Below, in pieces: positions 23,637 through 32,700 of a DNA stretch of 64,000 nucleotides; within the stretch, counting starts at the first letter, position 1, and every line of letters begins with the position of its first letter. The DNA comes from Micrococcaceae bacterium Sec5.1. Lineage in GTDB: Bacteria; Actinomycetota; Actinomycetes; Actinomycetales; Micrococcaceae. The stretch lies in contig CP143430.1 in the NCBI GenBank assembly GCA_039636795.1, positions 5,270,001 through 5,334,000 on the forward strand, read 5' to 3'. The notes beneath the pieces are model-generated. The model saw only the letters and a program-made list of their open reading frames with translations, had not been told where the DNA came from and made no database searches. The position numbers and the translations under genes are program-made.

Positions 23637-26378
23637 CTACCGCGGGTTCAGCGCCACCGGCTTGAACTTCCCCATGCCCGTCCCGGAGTACATCAGCAGC
23701 GTTCCGTCCCCGGCGACTCCTACCACAGAGGGGTCGCCAGTACCCGTAAACCCGTTGCCGAGGGCAGCGATGCTGGAGAACATGTTCCACCCCGAACCAA
23801 GGTAGGAGCGTGTGAGGAAGCCGCCAGCGCCGTTTCCCGGGTAGAGCCAGAGCCCGCCATCACCGGAACGGCCAACGAGGTCTTCCCTTCCGTCGCCGTT
23901 GAAGTCACCGGCCTGCAGGACCAGGTTGAACATGTCCCACCCGGTGCCGATCTGCTTGCGGGCAAGGAAGCCCCCGGAGCCGTTGCCGGGGTAGACCCAC
24001 AGCACGCCGTCGCCGGACTGGGCAACGATGTCCGGCTTTCCGTCGCCCGTGAAATCGCCCGGGGCCAGCAACTGCTCGAAGCCTTGCCATCCGGTTCCGA
24101 TCTGTTGACGGGCAAGGAACTGTCCCGTGCCATCGGTCGGGTAGAGCCACAGTGTCCCATCGGAAGCCCGGGCTACAAGATCGGGGTGCGAATCGCCGTC
24201 GAAATCTCCAGCACTCAACACCGACGTGAACTGGTCCCAGCCCCACCCGACTTGAACACGCGGAAGGAAACTGCCGGATCCGTTGCCCGGGTAAAGCCAC
24301 AACGCGCCGTCGGTTGCGCGCGCCAGGATGTCGGCGACAGCATCGCCGTCGAAATCGCCCGCTTCCCACACCTGAAGGAACTGGTTCCAGCCGGTCCCGA
24401 TCGCAAGCCGATCCGCGAAGCCACTGCCGTCGCCCGGATAGAGGGTCATGCCCCCGCCCGCTGCAGCCGTCAGGACGTCCACGCGCTTGTCGCCCGTGAA
24501 GTCCCGGCCGCCGACGATGTCACCTACCCCGTTCCAACCAGTTCCGACGGCGGCACGCGGCAGGAAGCCGCCCTTGCCATCGCCGGGGTAGACGTAGAGG
24601 GTGCCGTCGTTGGCACGTGCCAGCAAACCTGGAGCGCCGCCGCCGAATGAACCTGAGGCTGCCAGACCATTGAAGGAATCCCAGCCCTGGCCGATCTGCG
24701 TTTGGGCGAGGAAACCACCCGTGCCATTGCCTGGATACAACCACAGGCGGCCATCAGAGCCGGCAGCAATCAGGTCACTCCGGCCATCCGCGTTGAAGTC
24801 CCCCGCCGCAACCAATTGGGTAAAGCCCTGCCACCCAAAACCGATCTGGCTCCGGGTCAGGAATCCGCCCTTGCCGTTGCCCGGATACAGCCAGAGTGCC
24901 CCGTCGCTGGTGCGGGCCAGGATGTCCGCGAAGCCGTCACCATTGAAGTCCGACGTTCCCAGGACGGCGTTGAAAATGCCCCAGCCCGAGCCGATTTGCA
25001 CCGGATCATCCAGTCGGTTTCCCGGAAGGCCACTGAAGAGCAGCAGCGAACCGTCCGCTTCGCGGGAGATGACGTCAGCCAGTTTGTCGCCGTCGAAGTC
25101 GCCGGCGGAGAAGCGCATGCGTGCCTTGAGTTTAGGATCTGCGTTGATGGTGACGGTCGCCGAGGTGGTGGAGACGGAGTTGATCGTGACTTGGGTGCCC
25201 GTGTACGTGGTGAAGATGCTGCCGGCTTGCCAGGCGTGGTTCGTCGCGTAATAAGGATCCGAAAACGGAATGGTGGACGGCATGAGAATCAGCGACGAGG
25301 CAATCGTTGCGCCGCCGCGTTGGACGATCTTGACGCCCCTGTTGCCAGCGGGCCTGCCCTGCTCGCCGAGATAACTGTCGTACCCCACCGGCTGCCTGAG
25401 TTCCAGGTAGTAGACCTCTTTGCTGACCGGGTCTGTGAACTTGATGGCCCTCTGCGCCTCGGTGCCTCCCCAGGGCTTCAGCGTGTAGCTTTTGACGCCT
25501 GTGGCCACCCCGACATCCCGAATTTCGTCGCCGCGGCCCAGCCCCGCGTAGTCCCAGAAGCTGGAGCTCACCACCGGCTGGGCGAACTGCGCCGCGCCCA
25601 TGAGGTCCGTGGTGTCCCCGTATTCGCGGATGTAGCAGGAGCTGTCCGTGAACCGCCCGGTGCTGTCCACGCCGACGTCGGATGCGCCGCTGTAGCACTG
25701 CAACGCATCGGCGTGCATCAGTCCGATCACGTGCCCGAATTCATGGCTCATGACGTTGTTGGAGAATTTGCTGATTTGTGGCATCAGCACCCGCCCGCTG
25801 TAGCTGCCACTGCTGTAGCCCACGCCCAAGGCGTTCCCGGAAAGCGTGGATGTCGGAATGAAGATCACCAGGGCGGTGTACGGGCTGGCTGTCCACTTCA
25901 ACTCGCTGGTGATGGTGGACATGATGGTGCTGTAGCTGTCCGTCGACTTGGCTTTGGATTGGAACCCGGAGACCTTGCTGTCCACGGTCATGGACAGCTT
26001 GTTGTCCGTCATGGCTTTCCAGTAGCTGCTGGTGGCCGCCACCGTCTGCTCGGCCCCTGACATGGAGATTGGGTTGGTATTATCGGCCAGTTTGGCCGTC
26101 ACCAAACGGACCCGGATATCGCCATTGGGGCCGGTTGCTGCTCCGCCCGCGCCGAGAAGGGATTCGACGTCGGTGATCTCGCCACTGCTGGACGGGGCTT
26201 GTCCGGGTGGCGTCTCGAAGACGTGCTCCGAATGCGGTGTCCCCTCGAAGAACCGTACGTTCGGACTATCGGGTGTGGGTTCCGGCACTGCCGAAGCAGG
26301 GGCCTGGACGAAAAACAGGCCGGTGGTGAAAACCACCAGGCCTGTGGACACCGCGATTGCGCGCCGCAAAAAACCCAT
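23637..26378 (-). CDS. Secreted metzincin-like metalloprotease with C-terminal VCBS/FG-GAP repeats
   Basis: 913 aa. The signal peptide (1 to about 33) ends 'APASA|VPEP'. The protease domain has the zinc motif HEFGHVIGLMH at residues 212-222 and a possible Met-turn in 'TTDLMGAAQ'. From about residue 420 to the end there are ten repeats of roughly 49 residues, each of the form 'AGDFDGD…DILAR…DGALWLYPGNG', the VCBS/FG-GAP type with a Ca-binding DxDxDG loop that forms a beta-propeller. Repeats 4, 5 and 10 have decayed loops. The ATG at 26378 has GGGGAG upstream; frame upstream of it lacks a signal. No secretion-system gene is nearby. Likely an exported, substrate-binding protease; target unknown. 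Confidence 0.88.
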   Translation of the reverse strand: MGFLRRAIAVSTGLVVFTTGLFFVQAPASAVPEPTPDSPNVRFFEGTPHSEHVFETPPGQAPSSSGEITDVESLLGAGGAATGPNGDIRVRLVTAKLADNTNPISMSGAEQTVAATSSYWKAMTDNKLSMTVDSKVSGFQSKAKSTDSYSTIMSTITSELKWTASPYTALVIFIPTSTLSGNALGVGYSSGSYSGRVLMPQISKFSNNVMSHEFGHVIGLMHADALQCYSGASDVGVDSTGRFTDSSCYIREYGDTTDLMGAAQFAQPVVSSSFWDYAGLGRGDEIRDVGVATGVKSYTLKPWGGTEAQRAIKFTDPVSKEVYYLELRQPVGYDSYLGEQGRPAGNRGVKIVQRGGATIASSLILMPSTIPFSDPYYATNHAWQAGSIFTTYTGTQVTINSVSTTSATVTINADPKLKARMRFSAGDFDGDKLADVISREADGSLLLFSGLPGNRLDDPVQIGSGWGIFNAVLGTSDFNGDGFADILARTSDGALWLYPGNGKGGFLTRSQIGFGWQGFTQLVAAGDFNADGRSDLIAAGSDGRLWLYPGNGTGGFLAQTQIGQGWDSFNGLAASGSFGGGAPGLLARANDGTLYVYPGDGKGGFLPRAAVGTGWNGVGDIVGGRDFTGDKRVDVLTAAAGGGMTLYPGDGSGFADRLAIGTGWNQFLQVWEAGDFDGDAVADILARATDGALWLYPGNGSGSFLPRVQVGWGWDQFTSVLSAGDFDGDSHPDLVARASDGTLWLYPTDGTGQFLARQQIGTGWQGFEQLLAPGDFTGDGKPDIVAQSGDGVLWVYPGNGSGGFLARKQIGTGWDMFNLVLQAGDFNGDGREDLVGRSGDGGLWLYPGNGAGGFLTRSYLGSGWNMFSSIAALGNGFTGTGDPSVVGVAGDGTLLMYSGTGMGKFKPVALNPR

Positions 26379-26651
26379 TGAATCTCCCCGGGGACGGAGT
26401 CTGTGGTTCCTGTGAGTCTCAAGAACCGAGATCAGGCTACAGCCGAGCCGGCAGGCGTCTCTGGAGGTGCGCGCCAACCGACGGCGAGTCCTGCCGCCGG
26501 TGGCGAGTACCGGCGTCGGGCCTTACCCGAAACGCAAGCATCCCGGAATGCTAACCGGACCCTAACCACGCCGAAATACTCCGGCAACAATGCCCCGCCA
26601 CACTGGAATAGCCGGCAAGTGCAGGCACCAGCTCCAGTTCAGGAGGACACC
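26379..26651. other. Intergenic region between divergent protease and small-protein genes
   Basis: About 270 bp with no credible open frame. It must hold the promoters of the protease (leftward) and the 78-aa protein (rightward). No clear operator, repeat or hairpin was recognised. Confidence 0.5.
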
Positions 26652-26888
26652 ATGCTGAAGGAAGTCACCACTCACACAACACGAATACGCGCTCTCAGCC
26701 AGCTCCACCGCGGAGACGAGATCGAGGCCCGCATGTCCGTTGGTCCCGCCTACGATGACGTGGTCATCCGCCGCGGACGAGTCCAGGAAACGGCGCCCGG
26801 AATCGGCGTCGTCTGGATCATGGACCAAGCCTCCGGGATGCGGAAAGCCATCAATACCGACGAATGCAGTGTTTGGCGCGTCGCCTGA
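26652..26888 (+). CDS. Small conserved-looking hypothetical protein, 78 aa
   Basis: Starts at an ATG six bases after a perfect AGGAGG, which is good evidence that it is translated. The sequence ('HRGDEIEARMSVGPAYDDVVIRRGRVQETAPGIGVVWIMDQ') predicts a small all-beta fold, with a central basic stretch and no membrane segment or Cys pair. I do not recognise the family. It ends 26 bp from the convergent MoaD-like gene. Confidence 0.7.
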   Translation: MLKEVTTHTTRIRALSQLHRGDEIEARMSVGPAYDDVVIRRGRVQETAPGIGVVWIMDQASGMRKAINTDECSVWRVA

Positions 26889-26914
26889 ACCCCGGCTTGA
26901 CCCCAAACACCCGC

Positions 26915-27202
26915 TTAGCCGCCGGCCACGGACTGGATTATCAAGACCTCCTGGCCAGCCGCAACCTCAGTATCCAGACCCTTCAGGCGCCGGACCTCAT
27001 CGCCGTTCACGTAAATATTCACGAAACGGCGGAGGGCACCGGTTTCATCCCGCAAACGCCTGGCCAGCACCGGATAGTCTCCGGTTACCGAGTCCAGCAA
27101 CTGTCCAACGGTCACAGCCCCGTCGGCGGACGCAGTCAGATAGGACTGTCCGCCGACGAGAGGCTGGAGGACACCCGGCAACACCACCGTAAAGTCAGCC
27201 AC
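26915..27202 (-). CDS. MoaD/ThiS-family ubiquitin-like sulfur carrier protein
   Basis: 95 aa ending in 'IIQSVAGG'. The C-terminal Gly-Gly is the hallmark of sulfur-carrier proteins that are adenylated and thiocarboxylated. Other marks are 'FTVVLPGVLQPLVGGQ', 'VGQLLDSVTGDYPVLARRL' and 'FVNIYVNGDEVRRLKGLDTEVAAGQEV'. The start is taken as GTG at 27202, eight bases after the stop of the sialidase-like gene; its ribosome site is weak, pointing to coupled translation. No MoeB/ThiF partner lies in the window, so the pathway served (molybdopterin, cysteine or other sulfur transfer) is unknown. Confidence 0.82.
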   Translation of the reverse strand: MADFTVVLPGVLQPLVGGQSYLTASADGAVTVGQLLDSVTGDYPVLARRLRDETGALRRFVNIYVNGDEVRRLKGLDTEVAAGQEVLIIQSVAGG

Positions 27203-27209
27203 AACGGGC

Positions 27210-28355
27210 CTAACCAGGTACCGGGGCGCTGGCTGATGCTTCCCGCTCCATGCCACTGCTGCTTCCAACCACGACGGCGGCACGCACGCACAGCACGTCC
27301 GGCAAGTGCGAGGCCACTTCAGTGAAGGTCTCGCCCTCGTCGGCGCTGGCATACACCGATCCGCCGCGGGTTCCGAAGTACACGCCAGTCGGTTCGGCGG
27401 TATCCACGGAGGCAGCATCCCGAAGGACTGCGTTGTATTCATGGTCCGGCAAACCAGTGTGAAGCTCTCTCCACGTTCCACCGGCATCTTCTGTGCGGTG
27501 CACACTCAGCTTGCCGTCCGGCGGGATGCGTTCGCCGTCGGCCTTCAGTGGAATGACCCAGGCTGTGCCCTCGCGCCGGGGATGGGTCAGCATCACGAAG
27601 CCGAAATCGGCAGGCAGCCCGTCCGCGATGGAGTTCCAGTTCTCGCCGTCATCGTCCGTGCGGTACACACCGTGGTGGTTCTGTGCGTACAAACGGCCCT
27701 CGACGGCGGCATCCGCAGCAATCTTGTGAACGCACTGGCCGAACTCCGGATTGGGATCGGGCATGAAGTAGGCCGAGATTCCCTTATTGCGGGGCTCCCA
27801 GGAGGTCCCGCCGTCGAGCGATCTGTAAACGCCGCCCGTGCTCATGGCAACATGGACCTTCTCGCCGGACGGATCCACCACGATCGAGTGGGCCGCCGCG
27901 CCACCATACCCCGCACCCCACTCGCTGCGATGAGGGTGGTCCCACAGTCCGCGGTTCAGCTCGAAGTGCTCGCCGCCGTCGGTCGATTTCCATACTGAAA
28001 TCGGTTCGCACCCGGCCCAAACCACACCAGGGCGGGACTCGGTGTCGGGGTAAATCTGCCAGATGCGTTCCAAGGCAGCGTCTGCGCCGTCCGGGAACTT
28101 GATGGCGCCCTGCTCGGGCTCGGTCCAGGTGGCACCGAGGTCATCGGAATGGGCAACGGTGGGTCCCCAGTGCTCCGAACGCACCCCCACCATGATTCTG
28201 GTTTTGCCGTCCCGGGTGTCTATCCCGATGCTGGGGATCTCGCTCATCAGGAAGTGCGGGCCGGAGAGGGACCATTCCTTGCGGTCCGGGCTGGTTGCCA
28301 GCCACAAACCCTTCTTGGTCCCGATCGCTAGGACATAACTTTCTGCGGTAGCCAT
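27210..28355 (-). CDS. BNR/Ycf48-like repeat beta-propeller protein (exo-alpha-sialidase-like)
   Basis: 381 aa. Several Asp-box repeats are visible: 'SDDLGATWTEP', 'STDGGEHFELN', 'SLDGGTSWEPR', 'TDDDGENWNSI', 'TEDAGGTWREL', 'SADEGETFTEV', which build a sialidase- or Ycf48-type propeller. The catalytic Arg triad of true sialidases is not evident and there is no signal peptide, so it is probably a cytoplasmic binding or scaffold protein. It is followed within 7 bp by a MoaD-like gene, a pairing that suggests joint function. Start is uncertain: ATG 28355 (MATAES) or 28364. Confidence 0.75.
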   Translation of the reverse strand: MATAESYVLAIGTKKGLWLATSPDRKEWSLSGPHFLMSEIPSIGIDTRDGKTRIMVGVRSEHWGPTVAHSDDLGATWTEPEQGAIKFPDGADAALERIWQIYPDTESRPGVVWAGCEPISVWKSTDGGEHFELNRGLWDHPHRSEWGAGYGGAAAHSIVVDPSGEKVHVAMSTGGVYRSLDGGTSWEPRNKGISAYFMPDPNPEFGQCVHKIAADAAVEGRLYAQNHHGVYRTDDDGENWNSIADGLPADFGFVMLTHPRREGTAWVIPLKADGERIPPDGKLSVHRTEDAGGTWRELHTGLPDHEYNAVLRDAASVDTAEPTGVYFGTRGGSVYASADEGETFTEVASHLPDVLCVRAAVVVGSSSGMEREASASAPVPG

Positions 28356-28466
28356 GAACCCCATCGAACCATCAGGGCGCATGGGTGGCAACGGGTTCCT
28401 TGGAGCTATGTGGATAACCACGGTGGTTTGGATGGCAGCCTGCGAAGAGCCCCGCGTCATGTTTCG

Positions 28467-29045
28467 CTAGAGGAGGTCCCGGATGAGTTCCGTTGCAGCA
28501 TCCATGCCGTACAGCTTGTTCAACGTATCCAGAATCTCCTCCGGGGAGCATGCAGTACCCTTTCGCCCTGACCGAACAGACATGGTCCAAACGGCGCGAA
28601 GACCCAGGTCAGGCCTCATGGATACCGTGTCAAAGGCAAACTCCTTGGCACTCACGATCTGGATTCCCCCGGGGAGCTTTTCTTCAGGGAAATCGCGGAA
28701 ATTCTCCGTCACGATACTTCCGGCGCCGCCCACAACTGCGGCGGCCAGCACATGCTCATCATCGGGATCAGGCAAGCTGTAGGTTCCTTCGAGCCCTTCC
28801 CACTGCATGACAATCGCGTCTCGAAAGCTGGAACGCATGCGCCCGACCAGGTGGGCAGCTTTTTTCCGTCCCTCTTCTTCGCTATCCCCCCGCTCGACAC
28901 GCTTAATCTCCTCATTGGCTTCGACCTCCGCCAGGATGGCCTCACTGAAGATGAAGCGGTAAGCTCCCTCGAATGCCAGAGACAATAGAAAATCGCGTTG
29001 CGTGCTCGGCCAAAGGACGCAACTGTCAAGAAGGGCCGTGAACAT
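28467..29045 (-). CDS. PIN-domain ribonuclease toxin
   Basis: 192 aa. PIN fold acidic residues are seen at D7 ('ALLDSCVLWP'), in 'FSEAILAEVEAN', and in 'LPDPDDEHVLAAAVVGGAGSIVTENFRDFP', where the last Asp also belongs to the metal site. The C-terminal 50 residues form an extra helical tail. PIN toxins cleave tRNA or rRNA. The gene starts 12 bp after the end of an excisionase-type DNA-binding gene, the usual order antitoxin then toxin. Confidence 0.85.
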   Translation of the reverse strand: MFTALLDSCVLWPSTQRDFLLSLAFEGAYRFIFSEAILAEVEANEEIKRVERGDSEEEGRKKAAHLVGRMRSSFRDAIVMQWEGLEGTYSLPDPDDEHVLAAAVVGGAGSIVTENFRDFPEEKLPGGIQIVSAKEFAFDTVSMRPDLGLRAVWTMSVRSGRKGTACSPEEILDTLNKLYGMDAATELIRDLL

Positions 29046-29057
29046 GGCCCTATCGTG

Positions 29058-29582
29058 TCACCCTTTGTGCTGCCGGCGCCGCTCCGCTGCTACAGCACGA
29101 GCCTTCTTCATCCTGTTGATCGCCGTTTCCGGGTCCTCATCGTCAATCGTTCCCATGGAATCCAAAGCTTCGTACTGCTCGGCTTTTCGGACTTCCTTGA
29201 ACGCCAGTACGTCTTCAAGCTTGATACGCCGGTGAGTTCCAGGCTTTTCGAAGGGAATCTTTCCAGCATCGAGGAGTCGAACGATTGTAGGCCGGGTCAC
29301 GCCCAAAAGCTCTGCTGCCTGCTGGGTCGTCAAAGTCATCGAACTGGCTGTGATCGTAATTGCCAGGCCCTTACGCATAGCCTCAACGGTCTTAACGAGC
29401 ACTTCGTAGATTTCGTGAGGGATCTCAACCTGATCACCGGCATCCGCGCCGGAAAGGAAGAACTGAGGAGAAGGCTGAGAACCATTCTTCTCAGCATGGG
29501 CCTCCATGAAGTTGTAGATCTTCCCCGTTTGAGGTGCCTCTGGTGCGAGGAAGGTTTCTTTGGCCGCTGCACTCATAGCCAT
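29058..29582 (-). CDS. Excisionase-type helix-turn-helix antitoxin partner of the PIN toxin
   Basis: 174 aa. The C-terminal half holds a MerR/excisionase-type wHTH ('MTLTTQQAAELLGVTRPTIVRLLDAGKIPFEKPGTHRRIKLEDVLAF'). The N-terminal half ('ADAGDQVEIPHEIYEVLVKTVEAMRKG') is the part commonly seen before such domains in type II antitoxins. It would neutralise the PIN toxin encoded next and repress the shared promoter. Start ATG at 29582, or the ATG two codons later. Just upstream two TCGTTTTG direct repeats (29615-29622, 29624-29631) are a candidate operator. Confidence 0.8.
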   Translation of the reverse strand: MAMSAAAKETFLAPEAPQTGKIYNFMEAHAEKNGSQPSPQFFLSGADAGDQVEIPHEIYEVLVKTVEAMRKGLAITITASSMTLTTQQAAELLGVTRPTIVRLLDAGKIPFEKPGTHRRIKLEDVLAFKEVRKAEQYEALDSMGTIDDEDPETAINRMKKARAVAAERRRQHKG

Positions 29583-29761
29583 GGTGTGCTCATTTTCCGT
29601 TTCCTGCGAATTTATCGTTTTGTTCGTTTTGGCTCATGCTAGTCCCTAGAGATAGAGGAAGCCAGCCGTGGTGGTTTGAAGCCCTCCACAGTTATCCACA
29701 TATGGAAGTAGTACACGGAAATACTCCGTACTGTGTCCGGCCTCACCCGTACTCTGTTTAT
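29583..29761. promoter_or_regulatory. Divergent promoter region of the PIN toxin-antitoxin genes and metH
   Basis: 179 bp between the antitoxin start and metH start. TCGTTTTG repeats at 29615-29622 and 29624-29631 (9-bp period) lie within 50 bp of the antitoxin start and fit autoregulation. Nearer metH there is AT-rich sequence and an imperfect hairpin around AGTAC…GTACT (29708-29733). No cobalamin riboswitch could be recognised; the leader is too short for one. Confidence 0.45.
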
Positions 29762-32700
29762 ATGCCTCGTTTTGCACTCGACATCGATTCCGTTCCTCGT
29801 CCCGTTCGCTCCCAGTCGCTTCTGGACGCCGTCAACCAGCGCGTCGTCATTGCTGATGGCGCGATGGGCACCATGCTGCAGGACCGGGAATTGTCGCTTG
29901 AGGCCGACTTCCAAAACCTCGAGGGCTGCAACGAGATCCTCAACCACACACGTCCGGACGTTATCGCGGACATCCATGACGCCTACTTCGCAGTGGGAAT
30001 CGATGCCGTGGAAACCAACACTTTCGGCGCGAACTGGTCCAACCTCTCCGACTACGGCATCGATGACCGCATCGAGGAACTGGCCAACAAGGGGGCCAGA
30101 ATCGCGCGGGAGCGCGCCGAAGCGGCCGAGGCCGAAGACGGTCGGATGCGCTGGGTCCTGGGGTCCATGGGGCCTGGCACCAAGCTCCCGAGCCTCGGCC
30201 ACACCAGCTACGACTACCTCAAGAAGACCTTTGCCCTGCAGGCCGAAGGGCTCATCGACGGCGGAGCCGACGCATTCCTCATCGAGACGAGCCAGGACCT
30301 CCTGCAGACCAAAGCCGCCGTGAACGGCTGCAAGCAGGCGATTGTCTCCCGCGGCGTCCGCCTCCCCATCTTCGTGGAGGTGACGGTGGAAACCACCGGA
30401 ACCATGTTGATGGGTTCCGAAATCGGCGCCGCACTCACCGCCCTGGAGCCATTGGGCGTCGACGCCATCGGCCTGAACTGCGCCACTGGTCCGGATGAGA
30501 TGAGCGAGCACCTGCGGCACCTCTCCAAGCAGTCCTCTGTCGCAATCGCCTGCATGCCCAACGCCGGGCTGCCGATTCTCGGCGCGAACGGCGCGCACTA
30601 TCCGCTCTCCCCCACGGAACTCGCCACTGCGCACGAGCAGTTCGTGCGCGAATTCGGCTTGGGTCTGGTGGGCGGCTGTTGCGGTACGACGCCGGAGCAC
30701 ATGGCCGCCGTCGTCGAACGTCTTGAGCCCTTCCGTACCAACGGCAACGCGCCCGACGCCGAGACCGTCACCGGCGGCGCGAAAAGCGCTGGCGGCCGGG
30801 TCCCCACCGAGCGGGAGGCCGGCGTCGCGTCCCTCTACCATCACGTTCCCTTCGACCAGGAGTCGGCTTATCTGGCCATTGGTGAGCGCACCAACGCCAA
30901 CGGTTCCAAGGCGTTCCGTCAAGCGATGTTGGAAGAGCGCTGGGACGACTGCGTCGATATCGCCCGCGAGCAGGTCCGGGTGGGCGCGCACTTGCTCGAT
31001 GTTTGCATCGACTATGTGGGGCGCGACGGCGTAGCCGACATCAAGGAGATCGTCTCGCGTTTCGCGTCGGCCTCCACCCTGCCGTTGGTCATCGACTCCA
31101 CTGAGCCCCCGGTGCTGCAGGCCGGACTCGAACACATCGGCGGCCGCCCGGTGGTCAACTCCGTCAACTACGAGGACGGCGACGGCCCGGAGAGCCGCTT
31201 TGCGCGCATCATGCCGCTTGTGAAGGAACACGGGACGGCCGTGATTGCCCTGACCATCGACGAACAGGGCCAAGCCCGCACCACCGAAGGGAAAGTGGCC
31301 ATCGCTTCCCGCCTCGTGGACGCGTTGGTGAGCGAATGGGGGATGCGCGTCGAAGACATCATCGTGGATGCCCTGACCTTCCCCATCGCCACCGGCCAGG
31401 AAGAAACCCGTCGGGACGCCATCGAAACCATTGAAGCCATCCGCCAGATCTCGACGAAGTACCCCGGCATCCAGACCACCCTCGGCGTGTCGAACGTGTC
31501 CTTCGGCCTGAACCCTGCCGCGCGCATGGTGCTGAACTCGGTGTTCCTGCACGAGGCCGTCCAGGCGGGCCTGACCAGCGGCATCATCGACGCCGCGAAG
31601 ATCGTCCCGCTCGCGTCGCTGCCGGATGAACAGCGCAAGGTGGCCCTGGACCTCGTCTGGGACCGTCGCGAGTACGACGCCGATGGCAACGTCACCTATG
31701 ACCCCTTGGCGATCATGCTCGACCTCTTCGCCGGCGTCGACACCGCCGCGCTTAAGGACCAGCGCGCCGCGGAACTCGCGGCGCTGCCTACCGGCGAACG
31801 TCTGCAGCGACGCATCATCGACGGCGAAGGCAAGGGCCTCGAAGAGGACCTCGACCTCGCACGCAGCGAAGGCATGACCCCGCTCGGCATCATCAACGAC
31901 CAATTGCTGGAGGGCATGAAGGTTGTGGGTGAACGCTTCGGCGCCGGTGAGATGCAGCTTCCCTTCGTGCTGCAATCCGCTGAGGTGATGAAGAACGCGG
32001 TCGCACTACTCGAGCCGCACATGGAGAAGTCGGATTCATCGGGCAAGGGCACCATGGTGATCGCGACCGTTCGCGGCGACGTGCACGATATTGGTAAGAA
32101 CCTCGTGGACATCATCCTTACCAACAACGGCTACAAAGTGGTCAACATCGGCATCAAACAGGGCATCGCCGAGATCATGGCCGCGGCCGAGGAGCATGAC
32201 GCCGACGTGATTGGCATGTCTGGCCTGCTCGTGAAGTCCACTGTGGTGATGAAGGAAAACCTTGCCGAGCTCCAGTCCCGGGGCCTGGCGAAAAAGTGGC
32301 CCATCATCCTCGGCGGTGCAGCCCTGACGCGTGCCTACGTGGAGCAGGACCTGGCGGAGCAGTTTGAAGGGACCGTCAGGTACGCCAAGGACGCCTTTGA
32401 GGGCCTCGCTCTCATGGAACCGTTGGTGCAGGTGGCGCGCGGCGCTGACCCGGACGCGGTCGGCCTCCCGCCACTGAAGAAGCGGATCCACAAGAGTGGC
32501 CCGAAGTTCACGGTCACCGAACCGGAGGCAATGCCCGGCCGGTCCGACGTCACCGCCGAAAACCCTGTGCCTGCCCCACCCTTCTGGGGCACGCGAATTG
32601 TCCGCGGCGTCGCGTTGCACGATTACGCTGCTTTGCTCGATGAGCGCGCCACTTTCATGGGCCAGTGGGGGCTCAAGCCCGGGCGGGGCGACGACGGCGC

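Noticed and set aside
23424..26060. Long plus-strand frames opposite the VCBS repeats
   Set aside because: Their periodic composition mirrors the repeats on the other strand. No signal, motif or ribosome site supports them.
29583..29761. Possible cobalamin riboswitch before metH
   Set aside because: The leader is at most about 130 nt, no B12-box was seen, and only a weak hairpin near the start is present.
29639..31975. Long open frame on the minus strand opposite metH
   Set aside because: Mirror frame of a high-G+C gene. It is repetitive in Gly, Asp and Val, has no motif, and metH on the plus strand is complete.
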